This document shows positions 51,765-63,635 of a DNA stretch of 64,000 bases, in pieces (positions within the stretch are counted from its first letter, which is position 1; each line of letters opens with the position of its first letter). The notes beneath the pieces are model-generated. The model saw nothing but the letters and a program-made list of their open reading frames with translations, searched no databases and had not been told where the DNA came from. The stretch is from the NCBI RefSeq assembly GCF_028476545.1, contig NW_026732022.1, positions 253,001 to 317,000 on the forward strand. The letters are read 5' to 3'. A program made the position numbers and the translations under genes. Source of the stretch: Physella acuta. Its lineage: Eukaryota > Mollusca > Gastropoda > Physidae.

Positions 51765-51990
51765 TAGTGTAGGCGGATGGTACAGCGTACGACTGCTAAC
51801 CCGAAAGTCTCGAGTTCGGATCCCATAAGAAGTCCCTGAGTCTACCCAGCTCTAATGGGTACCTGCCTCGCGTTATAGAATTAAAGGTGACTGGACAATG
51901 CAGATCTCATATTTGCCGAGGACGTTATAACAGATGAGCTCTACTTCTTCTGCTTTACATGTCTCGGGAACGACCGAGAAAATATGGTCT
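51765..51990 (+). mobile_element. tRNA-derived SINE
   Basis: GGCGGATGGTACAGCG (A-box region) and GAGTTCGGATCCC (B box) are followed by ACCCAGCTCTAATGGGTACC. The same middle part appears at 52675-52745. Confidence 0.6.
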
Positions 51991-52850
51991 GCAAGTAGAC
52001 GTCAGTTTATTTACGGACCAATGCGTGTGGTGTATCACTGACCATGGTGAGTGAAAGGACTTATTGAAATGTCGCCTAGTTTATGTCGACGTTCTGATAT
52101 TAACCAAACGCACTAACGATACATTATGTCGTTCGTTTACAGTGGTCACAAAATTTGAATGCTCCTGGGTCATGTCAAGGGTCATCCTTAAACGATGTCC
52201 CGCTTTCAAAACGATTTTACCAACTTATTATCAGTGTGAGTATTACAACCCCACTACCTTCCCAAAGACATCACATCACAGCCAACCACCTCCCTCAAAA
52301 TGGCTGGTTTTATTATATTTAAAGCGGTTTTCTTGCTAAACTATTTACTGAGGCTGGTAAACGCTGTATATATTGATCAATTTTAAGTGAAATTCATGAA
52401 ACAAGTTTTTGAAAACGTGAACTTATGGCTAACATTAGTCTTTCTGTCACGGCTTTTTAAACCAGGGGAGTTGACCAACACTATCAGTCGTCATCACACA
52501 AGCCGCCCCCTCCCCCACCTCTTCTTTATAAAAATGAATATAAGGCACCACCGGGGTGGTGTAAACACACCTAGATCTACCGCATAGACTGAGGCTGTTT
52601 TCACACGACACAATATGGTCAGGGCTATGTATGTCAATATGGGACAAAACAACCATCTCAAAAGGATGTTGCTGAGTTAACCCAGCTCATATGGGTACCT
52701 GATCTACTTTAGGGAAAGCAAGGTGGCTAATTATAGAATTTACAACACTGCTTAGATAAAACTGTAGGTATTCGTAAATAACCGAATAATGTTTATATTG
52801 GGCTGAAATATGGCTTTAAGGAGTTCATTTTAGAATATTTCAGTGCTGAT
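51991..52850. other. Intergenic, mostly featureless
   Basis: Only a SINE tail at about 52675-52745 (ACCCAGCTCATATGGGTACC, TTTAGGGAAAGCAAGGTGGC) is seen. Confidence 0.45.
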
Positions 52851-52854
52851 AAAG

Positions 52855-53300
52855 TAGAGCAACCGACACATTAGAGTAGCCGATAGATTAATGCTGCCGA
52901 TAGAGTAGAGTAGCCGATAGATTAATGCTGCCGATAGAGTAGAGTAGCCGATAGATAATGCTGCCGATAGAGTAGAGTAGCCGATAGATTAATTAATGCA
53001 GCTGACACATTAGAGTAGCCGATAGATTAATGCTGCCGATAGAGTAGAGTAGCCGACAAATTAATGAATGCTGCCGATAGAGTAGAGTAGCCGATAGATT
53101 AATTAATGCAGCTGGTACATTAGAGTAGCCGATAGATTAATGCTGCCGACAGAGTAGAGTAGCCGATAGATTAATTAATGCAGCTGACACATTATAGTAG
53201 CCGATAGATTAATGCAGCTGATACATTAGAGTAGCCGATAGATTAATGTAGCCGACAGAGTAGAGTAGCCGATAGATTAATTAATGCAGTTGACATATGT
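52855..53300. repeat. Composite minisatellite (GCCGATAGATTAATGC family)
   Basis: Units GTAGCCGATAGATTAATGC and TGCCGATAGAGTAGAGTA alternate with a variant containing ATTAATTAATGCAGCTGACA. The array spans about 450 bp with at least ten half-units. Confidence 0.85.
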
Positions 53301-53504
53301 GCTAAAAAGAAAATCGGTCGTCTAGATAACGCATAGAGTTTCGTTTATTAATCTATAATGCCCATGTAAAGTACATAGTTGAAGCAATCCTTTAAGTCGT
53401 CGTCATCTGGTTTAAGGGATACAGTACTGAGACGTGTTGTATCGAGTTCTAAGTTGGTGGGTAAAGGATAGGTGTGTGGGTGTGTGTGCAGTATTCGTGT
53501 GAGG

Positions 53505-55310
53505 TTGTATGTGTATGTGCAGTTGTTGTGTGAGGGTGTATGTGCAGTTGTTGTGTGAGGGTGTATGTGCAGTTGTCGTGTGAGGGTGTATGTGCAGTTG
53601 TCGTGTGAGGGTGTATGTGCAGTTGTTGTGTGAGGGTGTATGTGCAGTTGTCGTGTGAGGGTGTATGTGCAGTTGTCGTGTGAGGGTGTATGTGCAGTAT
53701 TCGTGTGAGGGTGTATGTGCAGTTGTCGTGTGAGGGTGTATGTGCAGTTGTCGTGTGAGGGTGTATGTGCAGTTGTCGTGTGAGGGTGTATGTGCAGTGG
53801 TCGTGTGAGGTTATATGTGCAGTATTCGTGTGAGGGTGTATGTGCAGTTGTCGTGTGAGGGTGTATGTGCAGTTGTCGTGTGAGGGTGTATGTGCAGTTG
53901 TCGTGTGAGGGTGTATGTGCAGTATTCGTGTGAGGTTGTATGTGTATGTGCAGTTGTTGTGTGAGGGTGTATGTGCAGTTGTCGTGTGAGGTTATATGTG
54001 CAGTATTCGTGTGAGGGTGTATGTGCAGTTGTCGTGTGAGGGTGTATGTGCAGTTGTCGTGTGAGGGTGTATGTGCAGTTGTCGTGTGAGGGTGTATGTG
54101 CAGTATTCGTGTGAGGTTGTATGTGTATGTGCAGTTGTTGTGTGAGGGTGTATGTGCAGTTGTCGTGTGAGGTTATATGTGCAGTTGTGTGAGTGTGTAT
54201 GTGCAGTTGTCGTGTGAGGGTGTATGTGCAGTTGTGTGAGTGTGTATGTGCAGTATTCGTGTGAGGGTGTATGGGCAGTTGTCGTGTGAGTGTGTATGTG
54301 CAGTATTCGTGTGAGGGTGTATGTGCAGTATTCGTGTGAGGGTGTATGTGCAGTTGTCGTGTGAGGGTTTATGTGCAGTTGTCGTGTGAGGGTGTATGTG
54401 CAGTTGTCGTGTGAGGGTGTATGGGCAGTTGTCGTGTGAGGGTGTATGGGCAGTTGTCGTGTGAGGGTGTATGTGCAGTATTCTCGTGAGTGTGTATGTG
54501 CAGTATTCGTGTAAGGGTGTATGTGCAGTATTCGAGTGAGGGTGTATGTGCAGTTGTCGTGTGAGGGTGTATGTGCAGTTGTCGTGTGAGGGTGTATGTG
54601 CAGTTGTCGTGTGAGGGTGTATGTGCAGTTGTCGTGTGAGGGTGTATGTGCAGTTGTCGTGTGAGGGTGTATGTGCAGTTGTTGTGTGAGGGTGTATGGG
54701 CAGTTGTCGTGTGAGGATGTATGTGCAGTATTCGTGTGAGGGTGTATGTGCAGTTGTTGTGTGAGGGTGTATGTGCAGTATTCGTGTGAGGGTGTATGTG
54801 CAGTATTCGTGTGAGGGTGTATGTGCAGTTGTCGTGTGAGGGTGTATGTGCAGTTGTCGTGTGAGGGTGTATGTGCAGTATTCGTGTGAGGGTGTATGTG
54901 CAGTTGTCGTGTGAGGGTGTATGTGCAGTATTCGTGTGAGGGTGTATGTGCAGTTGTCGTGTGAGGGTTTATGTGCAGTTGTCGTGTGAGGGTGTATGTG
55001 CATATTCGTGTGAGGGTGTATGGGCAGTTGTCGTGTGAGGGTGTATGTGCAGTATTCGTGTGAGGGTGTATGTGCAGTTGTCGTGTGAGGGTGTATGTGC
55101 AGTTGTCGTGTGAGGGTGTATGTGCAGTTGTTGTGTGAGGGTGTATGGGCAGTTGTCGTGTGAGGGTGTATGTGCAGTATTCGTGTGAGGGTGTATGTGC
55201 AGTATTCGTGTGAGGGTGTATGTGCAGTTGTCGTGTGAGGGGGTATGTGCAGTATTCGTGTGAGGGTGTATGTGCAGTATTCTAGTGAGGGTGTATGTGC
55301 AGTTGTCGCG
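53505..55310. repeat. 25-bp minisatellite, about 72 units
   Basis: The step is 25 bp: CGTGTGAGGGTGTATGTGCA followed by GTTGT or GTATT. The two forms are interleaved in a non-random order. The 404-codon minus-strand frame (HTPSHDNCTYTLTR pattern) is a repeat artefact. It ends about 220 bp downstream of the peptide gene. Confidence 0.95.
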
Positions 55311-55533
55311 TGGTTGGAAGAAGGCTGGGGAAATATGACGATGTGGGATAGCGGTAGAGTTGTTTTTTTCTGTAACTGGATAAACACGCCAATACAAGAC
55401 TGAAAAACTACTGATATTTGGTTTTTACACTTTTTTATTCTTTCATAGTTTGATGCCTGGTTATAACATTGAGGAAAGAGTTTGCTTTTTATTATGGCAA
55501 ATATGTGTTTTTAGTCCCAGATTTTTCTCCAGG

Positions 55534-55728
55534 TCATCCTAAAAAACAAGTTGGCATAGTGACACAACCAATATTGATTTGTCTACGGTCCACGTCAGCC
55601 CTGGCCGCCTCTACTGGAACATCTTTTTCTGATTCCTGCAACTCTCTGACCTCAGACACGTCATCGACTTGGTCGGCCACAACAACAGCCAGGGTAAACA
55701 GCAGACAGGCAATCACGACAGCTTTCAT
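55534..55728 (-). CDS. Small secreted peptide precursor (64 aa) with a likely amidated, disulfide-looped C-terminal peptide
   Basis: The ATG at 55728 follows an acceptor (CCGACAG then AAAATG). MKAVVIACLLFTLAVVVA is a clear signal peptide, with likely cleavage before DQ at residue 19. An acidic pro-region (to about residue 47) is followed by the dibasic site RR (48-49). The final segment is QINIGCVTMPTCFLG and a stop. By the usual rules for neuropeptides and venom-type peptides this would give a 14-residue peptide with N-terminal pyroglutamate, a Cys55-Cys61 loop and C-terminal amide from Gly64. I do not recognise the family: the C-x5-C loop differs from allatostatin C (C-x6-C). AATAAA signals lie downstream at 55493-55488 and 55439-55434. 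Function could be hormonal, defensive or toxin-like. Confidence 0.8.
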   Translation of the reverse strand: MKAVVIACLLFTLAVVVADQVDDVSEVRELQESEKDVPVEAARADVDRRQINIGCVTMPTCFLG

Positions 55729-56149
55729 TTTCTGTCGGTAGAACAAAAACTACACCAGTAACAAATTATTGAACATAGACTAAATGAATTTATAAACAAA
55801 CAGACAACCTAACGCTAATAATAAAGTTTGTTTGGGTGTTTATTGTCACAAACGAACAAAAATAAATTAGAATATTAAAAGTTTGAATGTATTTAGATTA
55901 TTTCAAACTTTTAAAAATACGTTTGAAAATTATTATATAATTACATTAAATCAATTGAATAGGTTATAGTAAGCATAGATTACGATATAATACGTAAAAG
56001 TCATAGTAGCCTTAGTCAAAGAAGTCAAAAATAAACAACTACTTATGCAATAGTAAGATAATTAAAATATTTTTAAATTATATAGTATGTGAGAGAAAAA
56101 AGGATTGATTTTGGTATATTGAATTTAAAGTAAGAATTAAATAATTAAA

Positions 56150-56156
56150 GTGTGTA

Positions 56157-56214
<58 letters not shown>

Positions 56215-56222
56215 GGAGAGAG
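56150..56222. repeat. (TG)n(AG)n microsatellite
   Basis: TG dinucleotides pass into AG dinucleotides within the intron of the peptide gene. Confidence 0.95.
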
Positions 56223-56367
56223 TATGTGTGTCGTTTGATAAGTTTTGAAATACAAAAAAAAATCGTTGTAAATTGCTATTTTAGAAAATGTGTGTGATTT
56301 AAACTAAGCAATACTAACATAACGAAAAAACAATTCCGTTATTTTCAAATAGTAACAAACTATTTAC

Positions 56368-56455
56368 CGAACTAAAGTGGCAGAGGCGCTAAGATTGACC
56401 TTTACTGAAAAGCCTTGAAGTGTTGAGCTACAAGCCACGTATACTTATATACTAC
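56368..56455 (-). promoter_or_regulatory. TATA box and inferred 5' UTR exon of the peptide gene
   Basis: On the minus strand TATATAAG lies at 56451-56444, and a donor (AGTTCG then GTAAATAG) lies at 56368. A short noncoding exon (about 56368-56415) would then splice to the acceptor just before the ATG at 55728. Spacing fits a normal TATA promoter. Confidence 0.55.
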
Positions 56456-56904
56456 ATGAGGCAGCATTAATGTATTCAAATATACTGCGATTATGGTCAT
56501 GTCGCTAATGAAATTCAGAGGGAGCCGATTGTCTATCACCTTACAAAGCCTGTAAGAAAACAAAAAAAAAGCCTAATTAAGCCAACTAATGTACGCATCT
56601 GGTGAGCTAAAAATAAGATCAGACAACAGAACAGATACATAGTTTAAAATATTAACAAGAACTACTTAAAAGTTAGCATAATTTGTTATTTGAAACAAAC
56701 TAGATTAGGTAAAAGGCTCATCTGCAATATTTATAACGTTAGCCTTAAGGCTTTTATCCAGGTGTATATGACGACTCATTGACGTGTACGATTTCAAATC
56801 GCTGCTAATGTTATTTTAATATCAGCTTTAAGATGTTTATCTCATATCACATACAGCTACTTAATGAGCATGGATTTATGGTACTACGTTTAACAAGCGA
56901 TGTC

Positions 56905-57065
56905 GTGGTCGTATGTTAGAGCCCACGGCTGCTAACACAAAAGTCTCGAGTTTAAATCCAGGCTCAATTTTATAAAACGTCACTTAGTACTCCCCCATAT
57001 GATGGGTACATTTAAGGAAACTATGGCGTTTGAGTTTAATACAAGCCACACTATCACAATTTATG
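56905..57065 (+). mobile_element. tRNA-derived SINE, worn
   Basis: GTCGTGGTCGTATGTTAGAGC, B-box-like GAGTTTAAATCCAGG and GATGGGTACATTTAAGGAAAC follow the same order as 51765-51990. Confidence 0.5.
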
Positions 57066-58140
57066 CCAAGGTCAAGTAAACTATTTTTTTTTTTTTGCTA
57101 AAAGAACTGCAATTTTATTAAATGGAAACTTGATCTAACAAGATCTGTGCAAGTCGGTTCGTTAACTGTACTTTGTTTTATGTTAAAGAGTAGTCAGCTT
57201 CTCGCACACCTACCGACATGGAGGGCCAGGACACAACGTTTACCCTGGCTCATACACACGGACCTGCTCGTGAAATGATTTAACAGCTATTCAATGATTC
57301 TTTCATGCTAAGGTAACCTTGCTGGGACTTACCAATGGTTTCAGATCAATAACAGGTGTTAGAAAAAGATGTCTATTGTCGACCTACTCTTCCTGGTTGT
57401 TCTCGAATATGTTACTTACATCCTATGCCTGTGCTGACCATTCTAGATTGGAGTAAATTTATGAACATAGCACACATTTTACCAGTAAAAAGTTGATACA
57501 GCAAATAAACTTTAATAGTGTTTTGATTGTATCAGGCGTTGTGTTTTAAACTAGAGTAATTCTACAAGTCTTTTAAGTGAAGGGAGACAATCCTGTAATA
57601 TACATAAAATAGTGTATACATCTCCCCAACAAGAGTAGCTATAATAGCGAAGTTATTTCTTTAGGTGTATCAGTTCATCTAATGAGCTCAATCAAGATAT
57701 TGAACGTTACTTAGTAATATAATTGCATAAAATCAACAATACAATTAAATATGATTCATTTTTATGGTGCTAATTTAATGATGTTTCTTAATCCTTTATT
57801 TACGGAATTAGGTTCTAAATGAAAGTTTTTTTTTTTAAATTAAATCATTAAAACATCATCATAAGGTCTGAGAATGATGTATAATACGCACGAGTGTTAT
57901 GTTACCTGGGCCAGTAGACTTAATGTGAAGTGAATGACCCCACAATCATGATGTGCAACTTTGATGTTTTGTCTGAAAAATATAATTTATTAGTTAGAAA
58001 ATAGAGGCAGTGACTAAATACTATCCAAGTTCTTTTAAAAAGATATACATCTTTTAATTTAGCTTATATTTTCTAATGCAGGGATATATTTGTATCTGCG
58101 CGCAGTAATTAAAGAAAATTCCAGAAAATTTTTTTTTTAT
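57066..58140. other. Intergenic, nothing recognised
   Basis: No supported gene or repeat. Confidence 0.4.
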
Positions 58141-58272
58141 AAAAAACGTTTTAATAACAAGCTTTTATGTACTAATGCACTAAAAAGTAGAAAATAAATT
58201 ATACACTACTATTTGAATAACTATAAAGAAAAGTGCATTAGTACATACAAGCTTGTTATTAAAAAGGTTTTT
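58141..58272. mobile_element. Inverted-repeat miniature element, short copy
   Basis: Arms AAAAACGTTTTAATAACAAG... and ...CAAGCTTGTTATTAAAAAGG are imperfect reverse complements of about 40 bp around a 45-bp middle. It is related to 8715-9000. Confidence 0.7.
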
Positions 58273-58650
58273 ATGAAATTTTCTTTTAGAACTGTACATG
58301 TTTTTACTTACAATAGAGTTTCATGACTAAAAACCATTACGTGATGACGCGAAATTGAACATGATGACGCATGTGGTGTGGTTGGATAGAAATGTTTACT
58401 AATTTGGTCAAAATTTTAATTAATTCATAAAAAAATTAAGTCGAATTTAATTTCAGATTGCATTGTCTTCATGTCTTGACCCACTTACCTATTACTGCCC
58501 GTATCTGTCAGTTAGAAGTGTCCGAATTTTCAGAGAGACAGACTGACGACAGACTGACGAGGTAGTGAGTTAAATAAAAGCTTGTATAAAAAATTCATAA
58601 AAAGCGTTCTAATAACAAGCTTGTATGTAAAAATGCACTAAAATGTAGAA
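58273..58650. repeat. Dispersed repeat with a further arm of the inverted-repeat element
   Basis: It matches 9001-9370 and, reversed, 28210-28425. A left arm (GCGTTCTAATAACAAGCTTG) recurs at 58602-58650, so the repeat block lies between two arms. Confidence 0.55.
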
Positions 58651-59211
58651 AATAAATTATACACTACTATTTAAATTACTATAAAGAAAAGCCAAATAAC
58701 TCTAACATTATTTGAATGATTTTTGCTATTTATTATGATTCACCCATTTGTCTTATTAAATATATAAATTTATATATGTATAAAATTCCTAAAATAGAAT
58801 TTCTTAAAACGAAGTATTGTAATATTTAAAAATGAACCAAGAATTTTCATTTTAATTTGCAAAAGCTACATTCTGTTCATTATTATTTTCAAACCGCATT
58901 ATATATTTTTCTCGTCTCTGATAAAAAATATTCCTCTCATTGTTTTTGTCATGTATTATAAATTTTTCTATGCAATACTATAATCCTATTTTAGTATAAT
59001 TACTTTAATACATATTCTATTGAAAACTGTTCTTTATTGATTTGTATCATTTTCTGTATTTCTGAAAAATAAAACTTTGTTTGGGAATACTGTTTATTTT
59101 CTTTACAAACATAAATACCTACCAGGCTTAATATCCAACAACATTAAACAATTAAATAGGGCCTATTGTTTGTAATGGTGAATTTGATAATACATTTTTT
59201 TTCTTATATAC

Positions 59212-59295
<84 letters not shown>

Positions 59296-60995
59296 TTGAA
59301 GTGTAGTGCTGACGTTATTTTAAATGGAGTAATCCTAATCAATAAAATAAATTAACTTTCGAGAGATGTATTTTGTTACGTTAATACACACATGGATAAA
59401 CTAAACTCCTTAGTTTTCCCTCAAGCATTATTACTCCTGTATTTCATTAATTAATTGCAATTTTAAACTGGAAGTCAAAGAAAAGAACATGTATCACCAC
59501 ATGTGTCGACTTGCAAGTTAATTATTGCTTGTGCATTCCTGTAACCTGTAGTATCAACATACACCTCTCACAACGACAATAACCTGCATGCGATTCCTCC
59601 TGACCACCTTGTCCTGAATACCTTCAACTGTGTCAATTTGCTACCAACTCCAATAATTAAAACTGAAACCGTTTACTATGCAGTAAACAATGGGTATAAT
59701 CCAAATCCACCCAGGGGACAAGGTACCAAATATCATTTATATTAAGATACTCCAGCATTTGTCAGGAAAGAGTGGTTGGTAAGGACTATTTAACCCCTCC
59801 TTGCCTACGCCAATGCTTGTATGCATATCGACGTTATCGGAATTTACTGTATTGCTTATAAGTCGAAAATGTGAAAAAGAATAACATTCATGTTAGCCGA
59901 AACAGGTGTATTCTAAAGTTGTTAAAATTCATTTTATTGTTCATTACGATAATGTTGTCGTAAAATATAGGCCTATTTAAAAAAAACACACAACTAAAAA
60001 GTGTTTTTAACTCATCTACTTCTTACAAAAGCCTTACAGGCATAATATCAATAGCATTACGGCAATATCAAGCCCTTGAAGAAGCCCCTTCAACCAACAG
60101 TTGCATAGTTCAATTTTCTACGATGGGCAACAAATAAAACGCCCGCATCAAGGTATATTATGCTATCGACATTTGCTCAACCCCGGCGACTAATGTGTCC
60201 CAAAATCAAGAATTCAAATGTTGACCCATTTTTCTGAGTAATTAGTGGTTAAACATCTTACTTAAAAAGGAACAACCGAAAACTGTATGCAGCATTAAAA
60301 ACCCAATCCCATGTTACGCAAGGTGTCAATAGAGAAAGAATAAAGCTTTGAGTCAGAACAAGCAAGGGCTTAGATAGCTTACTGCCAAAATACCTAATCT
60401 GTAGACCTCACAAGTCTAGAAGATATATTTGTGCCTCTGTTTTTAGACATTCAGAAGAAATACATGTTATGTGGTCAGTAGGCGCATAAAAGAGAAAAGT
60501 AGTTTTAATCTAGAGACTTCAAGCATTTCTGAAGGACCAAATTTCAACTTGAAGGTTCTTGGTGCCGATGCCAAATTTTAGCGCCGTCCACAAAGACAAG
60601 ATATTGTTATTTGACCTATATGCCCATATTGTGACAGATATTTACAAAAGTGTCTAATATAAGACGGAATACATAGCTACTCAACAGACATAAGTGCCAT
60701 CACTTGTCCACGACTTAAGAAATCGCTGTACCGCAAAACCCACCCAGATGGAAAATGTCTTAGATCTGTGTTTTAATAAAAATGTGTTGGGACCTGTTTG
60801 TAGTCTGTACGTCTCTATATCTAAAAACAATAAAAAGATAACGTTCATTTTACTTGTTCAATTTCTTGGTTAAATATATTTGTTGCATCTTGTTCAGTTT
60901 TGTTAATATTGATTAACCTAAAGTGTTAAAATGTAAAACAAAAAAAAATTGTAACTAAATTTCCGGGTGCGGGTATGCGGACACTAGTTAAAGTA
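58651..60995. other. Intergenic, mostly featureless
   Basis: A TA/TG microsatellite lies at 59218-59292. Around 60540-60700 a worn frame with a Cys-x2-Cys step (CPYCDRY) is reminiscent of LINE C-termini but too weak to call. Confidence 0.4.
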
Positions 60996-60998
60996 TAT

Positions 60999-61360
60999 AT
61001 CTATTTATATTTATAGAATTGAAAGTTTGTTTGTCTTATATGAAATAACTACATCTTTCATCGGATCGCCATAAAACTTTGTGAACAGAGTTTTTTCCAG
61101 GCATCTCATCGGCGGGGGGGGGGGGGGGGGGGGAGTACAAAGAAAGTCTTCCCCCCCGAACGAAATGGAATTTATATAGAAAATAAAATATACTTTAAAA
61201 AGTGTCCGCACACCCCCCTCCCCCCGAAAATTTCAAGTGCCCCTTAGGAGAAAAAAGTCTGCAAGAAACACTCTTTGTGAAGATTTTGAGTATAATCCTG
61301 TGGAGATTTCTGCGGACATTTTTTTTAAAAATTTCGCAAGGGCGGCGCCCTAGCAGGAAG
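60999..61360 (+). mobile_element. Helitron-like fragment, 5' part
   Basis: TCTATTTATATTTATAG and GTTTGTTTGTCTTATATG resemble a Helitron start. They are followed by CGCCATAAAACTTTGTG and TTTCGCAAGGGCGGCGCC, the units seen at 13500-14340. Long G and C runs lie inside. Confidence 0.5.
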
Positions 61361-61596
61361 CAGAGGTGTAGCAACGTTTTCCAGCGCCTGAGGCGAACTA
61401 TTAATGTTGTGCCAAGACTTTTCAAACGCTGGCAAAAAGGCGCCCACCCCTACATACACTCTCATACATACAACAATTCAGGAAATCAGTCATGTATAAA
61501 TCTATTTTCTTAAATTTGACTGAAGAATGAGGATTTAAAAAAAAACAAATTCTACCCCTTTTGGCGCCCCCATTTGGTCGGTGCCTAGAGTCTCTG
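61361..61596. mobile_element. hAT-type miniature element, copy C, nested in a Helitron fragment
   Basis: It starts CAGAGGTGTAGCAACG and ends GAGTCTCTG, flanked by an exact 8-bp duplication GCAGGAAG (61353-61360, 61597-61604). Helitron-like sequence continues on both sides (GGCGGCGCCCTA before, GATTTTTCTCC after). Confidence 0.82.
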
Positions 61597-61604
61597 GCAG
61601 GAAG

Positions 61605-61695
61605 CGATGCGATTTTTCTCCATAAAAATAAAAGTCGGACGTGATTTGACATTGTTCTTACGAGTGCCATGAAATTTTAGGAATCATTGAGTTGA
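61605..61695 (+). mobile_element. Helitron-like fragment, continuation
   Basis: CGATTTTTCTCCATAAAAAT and GTGCCATGAAATTTTAGGAA continue the unit broken by the hAT element. Confidence 0.5.
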
Positions 61696-62384
61696 CCCGT
61701 GTTCGTTGGATTCATAATTACGTTTACATGCTGTAAACCCTTGCAAAGACAAGTGTTCATCAAACCTGGCTTTCATCATTGATTCTGCTTACTGTTACTA
61801 GCTACTAAATGTGAATACCACTTTTAGAGCTCACCCTACACGTGACTTAGTTCACGTGACCGTAGACTACTACATATTTTACTAAACACTTACTTAATTC
61901 CAGGCAGAGAAGTTGCCCAGATCCTTTTATTAGTTGAATCATATTATTTTCAGTATTACGGTACAATTATTCTTTTTACCATTAACAATCAGGTCTTAGA
62001 GTATTCATCATATATCAAACACAAACTAATAACGCCGGCTATCCAGATTGTAGCATCGTAATAAATGCACGCAGCGATTAGTAAATATACACTTTAATAA
62101 GAACTTAATGTGTTCCTAATCCGGGAATTTAGCCTAAAGGCTAAAATTGAAACACGTGGTGTTAGATTGTGTATTGGGATGTCTTTAAAACAAATCTTTT
62201 AACATGTTATATTTTATTTATTTATTTTATTAAATCTTTGCAATATTGTATACATTTAAAAGCAGGGCTTCTAAAGTGGTTTTATTGCATGGGTGCTATC
62301 CATTGTGAGTTTATTGAGTGTATTCTACATGCAACCATGTGTTTCCCACTTAATAATTTAAAAAAAAAATAATGATCTGTTTCT

Positions 62385-62590
62385 TCCAGGCGTCTCTTCG
62401 GGGGAGGGGGAGAGGGGTGGACGAAAAACGTCTACGGTCCGCCCCCCCCCCACCCTTTTTTTTTCAAAGATCGAATTGGAATTAATATAGAAAATATATT
62501 TTTACCATTGTTCTCCCCCTCGGAAATTTAGTCCGCCCCCACCCTCCCTAACGAAAAGTATCAAGTCCATTATCACCCCCCCCACCTGGA
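62385..62590. repeat. G-run/C-run repeat, related to 61085-61250
   Basis: TTCTTCCAGGCGTCTCTTCG, then a G run, and later GGAATTAATATAGAAAATA and a C run, parallel the order at 61085-61250. Confidence 0.55.
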
Positions 62591-62708
62591 TAAAAAAATG
62601 TCTGAAAAAAAAAAATGATCACCTAGAATATTATTCCTTAATAACTTAATCATGTGCTTTTGTTCCCAATTAATCTACTAGACACTATAATCTGCTCCAG
62701 CTGATATC

Positions 62709-62836
62709 GATCACGTGATCAAATTGTATAAATTCCGGCTACTTAGCTGAATCCGTTTTAAAGCAAGGTGTACAGTCATACACACGGGCAAGTAGTCTCT
62801 TCTTTGTTGCAACAAAACCAGTTCAGCTTTACAAAG
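62709..62836 (+). promoter_or_regulatory. Promoter and 5' UTR exon of the right-edge gene
   Basis: The palindrome GATCACGTGATC (an E-box, 62709-62720) precedes TATAAATT (62727-62734). A noncoding exon, probably from about 62760, ends at the donor AAAG/GTAAGC (62836). Confidence 0.6.
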
Positions 62837-63274
62837 GTAAGCATCATCTTATTTTACAGCTTGCAATTTTTCATCTGGTTGAAAACATAGCTAAAGCTAT
62901 GATATATTTGAGAGAAAATATTTGTCTCCATACATGAGTCTATTACCATACAAGTATGTGAGTTCGTAAGTACAATGTTCTTGTATAAGTTCTAGCATCG
63001 AACAGTGTAAGACAGCCGAGATTGACTGCCCTTATATCGCTTCCATTTAGGCCTACTATATTGTCGAGAAACAGTTTTTGGTAAATACTGTTTGCCTTGT
63101 TAATTTTAAATTTCTTCCGTATATCAATTATTAGTAGACCATTTTCTTAAGCCAAATATTTTAACTACGGTAAAATAATTTTAACCATGCGTATTCAACA
63201 AATTAAATTTTTTTTTCAAAAAAAAAACAGTTTAGAAATGTAATATAAAATATGACTTTCTTCAGCAGTTGAAA

Positions 63275-63487
63275 ATGGGACTGTGCAACTGTTTTTCATT
63301 TTTTCTTCTTATTGTGGCTTCTGGTAAGTTTAAGTTAAACAACTAGTAAAAATGTTTGTCATTGCATTTTAGTTGTAACTCCCAATGTTAGATATTTCCA
63401 TGTGTAAACTCATGGACTGGATATTTACAATATTTTTAAACATTTCTTACAATAGATGCATTACTTTTTAAAATTCAATTCATATAA

Positions 63488-63566
<79 letters not shown>

Positions 63567-63635
63567 TATATATATATAGGCTATTTTCTTTTTTCTATCA
63601 AAATGTATTTTATTTTACAGTTGTTGTTACCGCAG
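63275..63635 (+). CDS. 5' end of a secreted-protein gene with a 15-bp microexon (runs off the right edge)
   Basis: After an acceptor at about 63265-63268, ATG at 63275 opens MGLCNCFSFFLLIVAS, a signal peptide, ending at a donor (63323, phase 1). A 15-bp exon 63621-63635 (TTGTTGTTACCGCAG) has AG before and GT after and continues the frame as VVVTA. The intron between them holds a (TA)n tract. The mature protein lies beyond the window, so the family cannot be told. Confidence 0.6.
63493..63565. repeat. (TA)n microsatellite
   Basis: Uninterrupted TA dinucleotides in the first coding intron of the right-edge gene. Confidence 0.95.

Noticed and set aside
54173-55387. 404-codon Thr/His-rich frame
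   Set aside because: It follows the 25-bp minisatellite exactly and has no other coding support.
60540-60780. LINE C-terminal zinc-finger relic (CPYCDRY)
   Set aside because: Only one short Cys pair and a frame with stops are visible, with no polymerase nearby.
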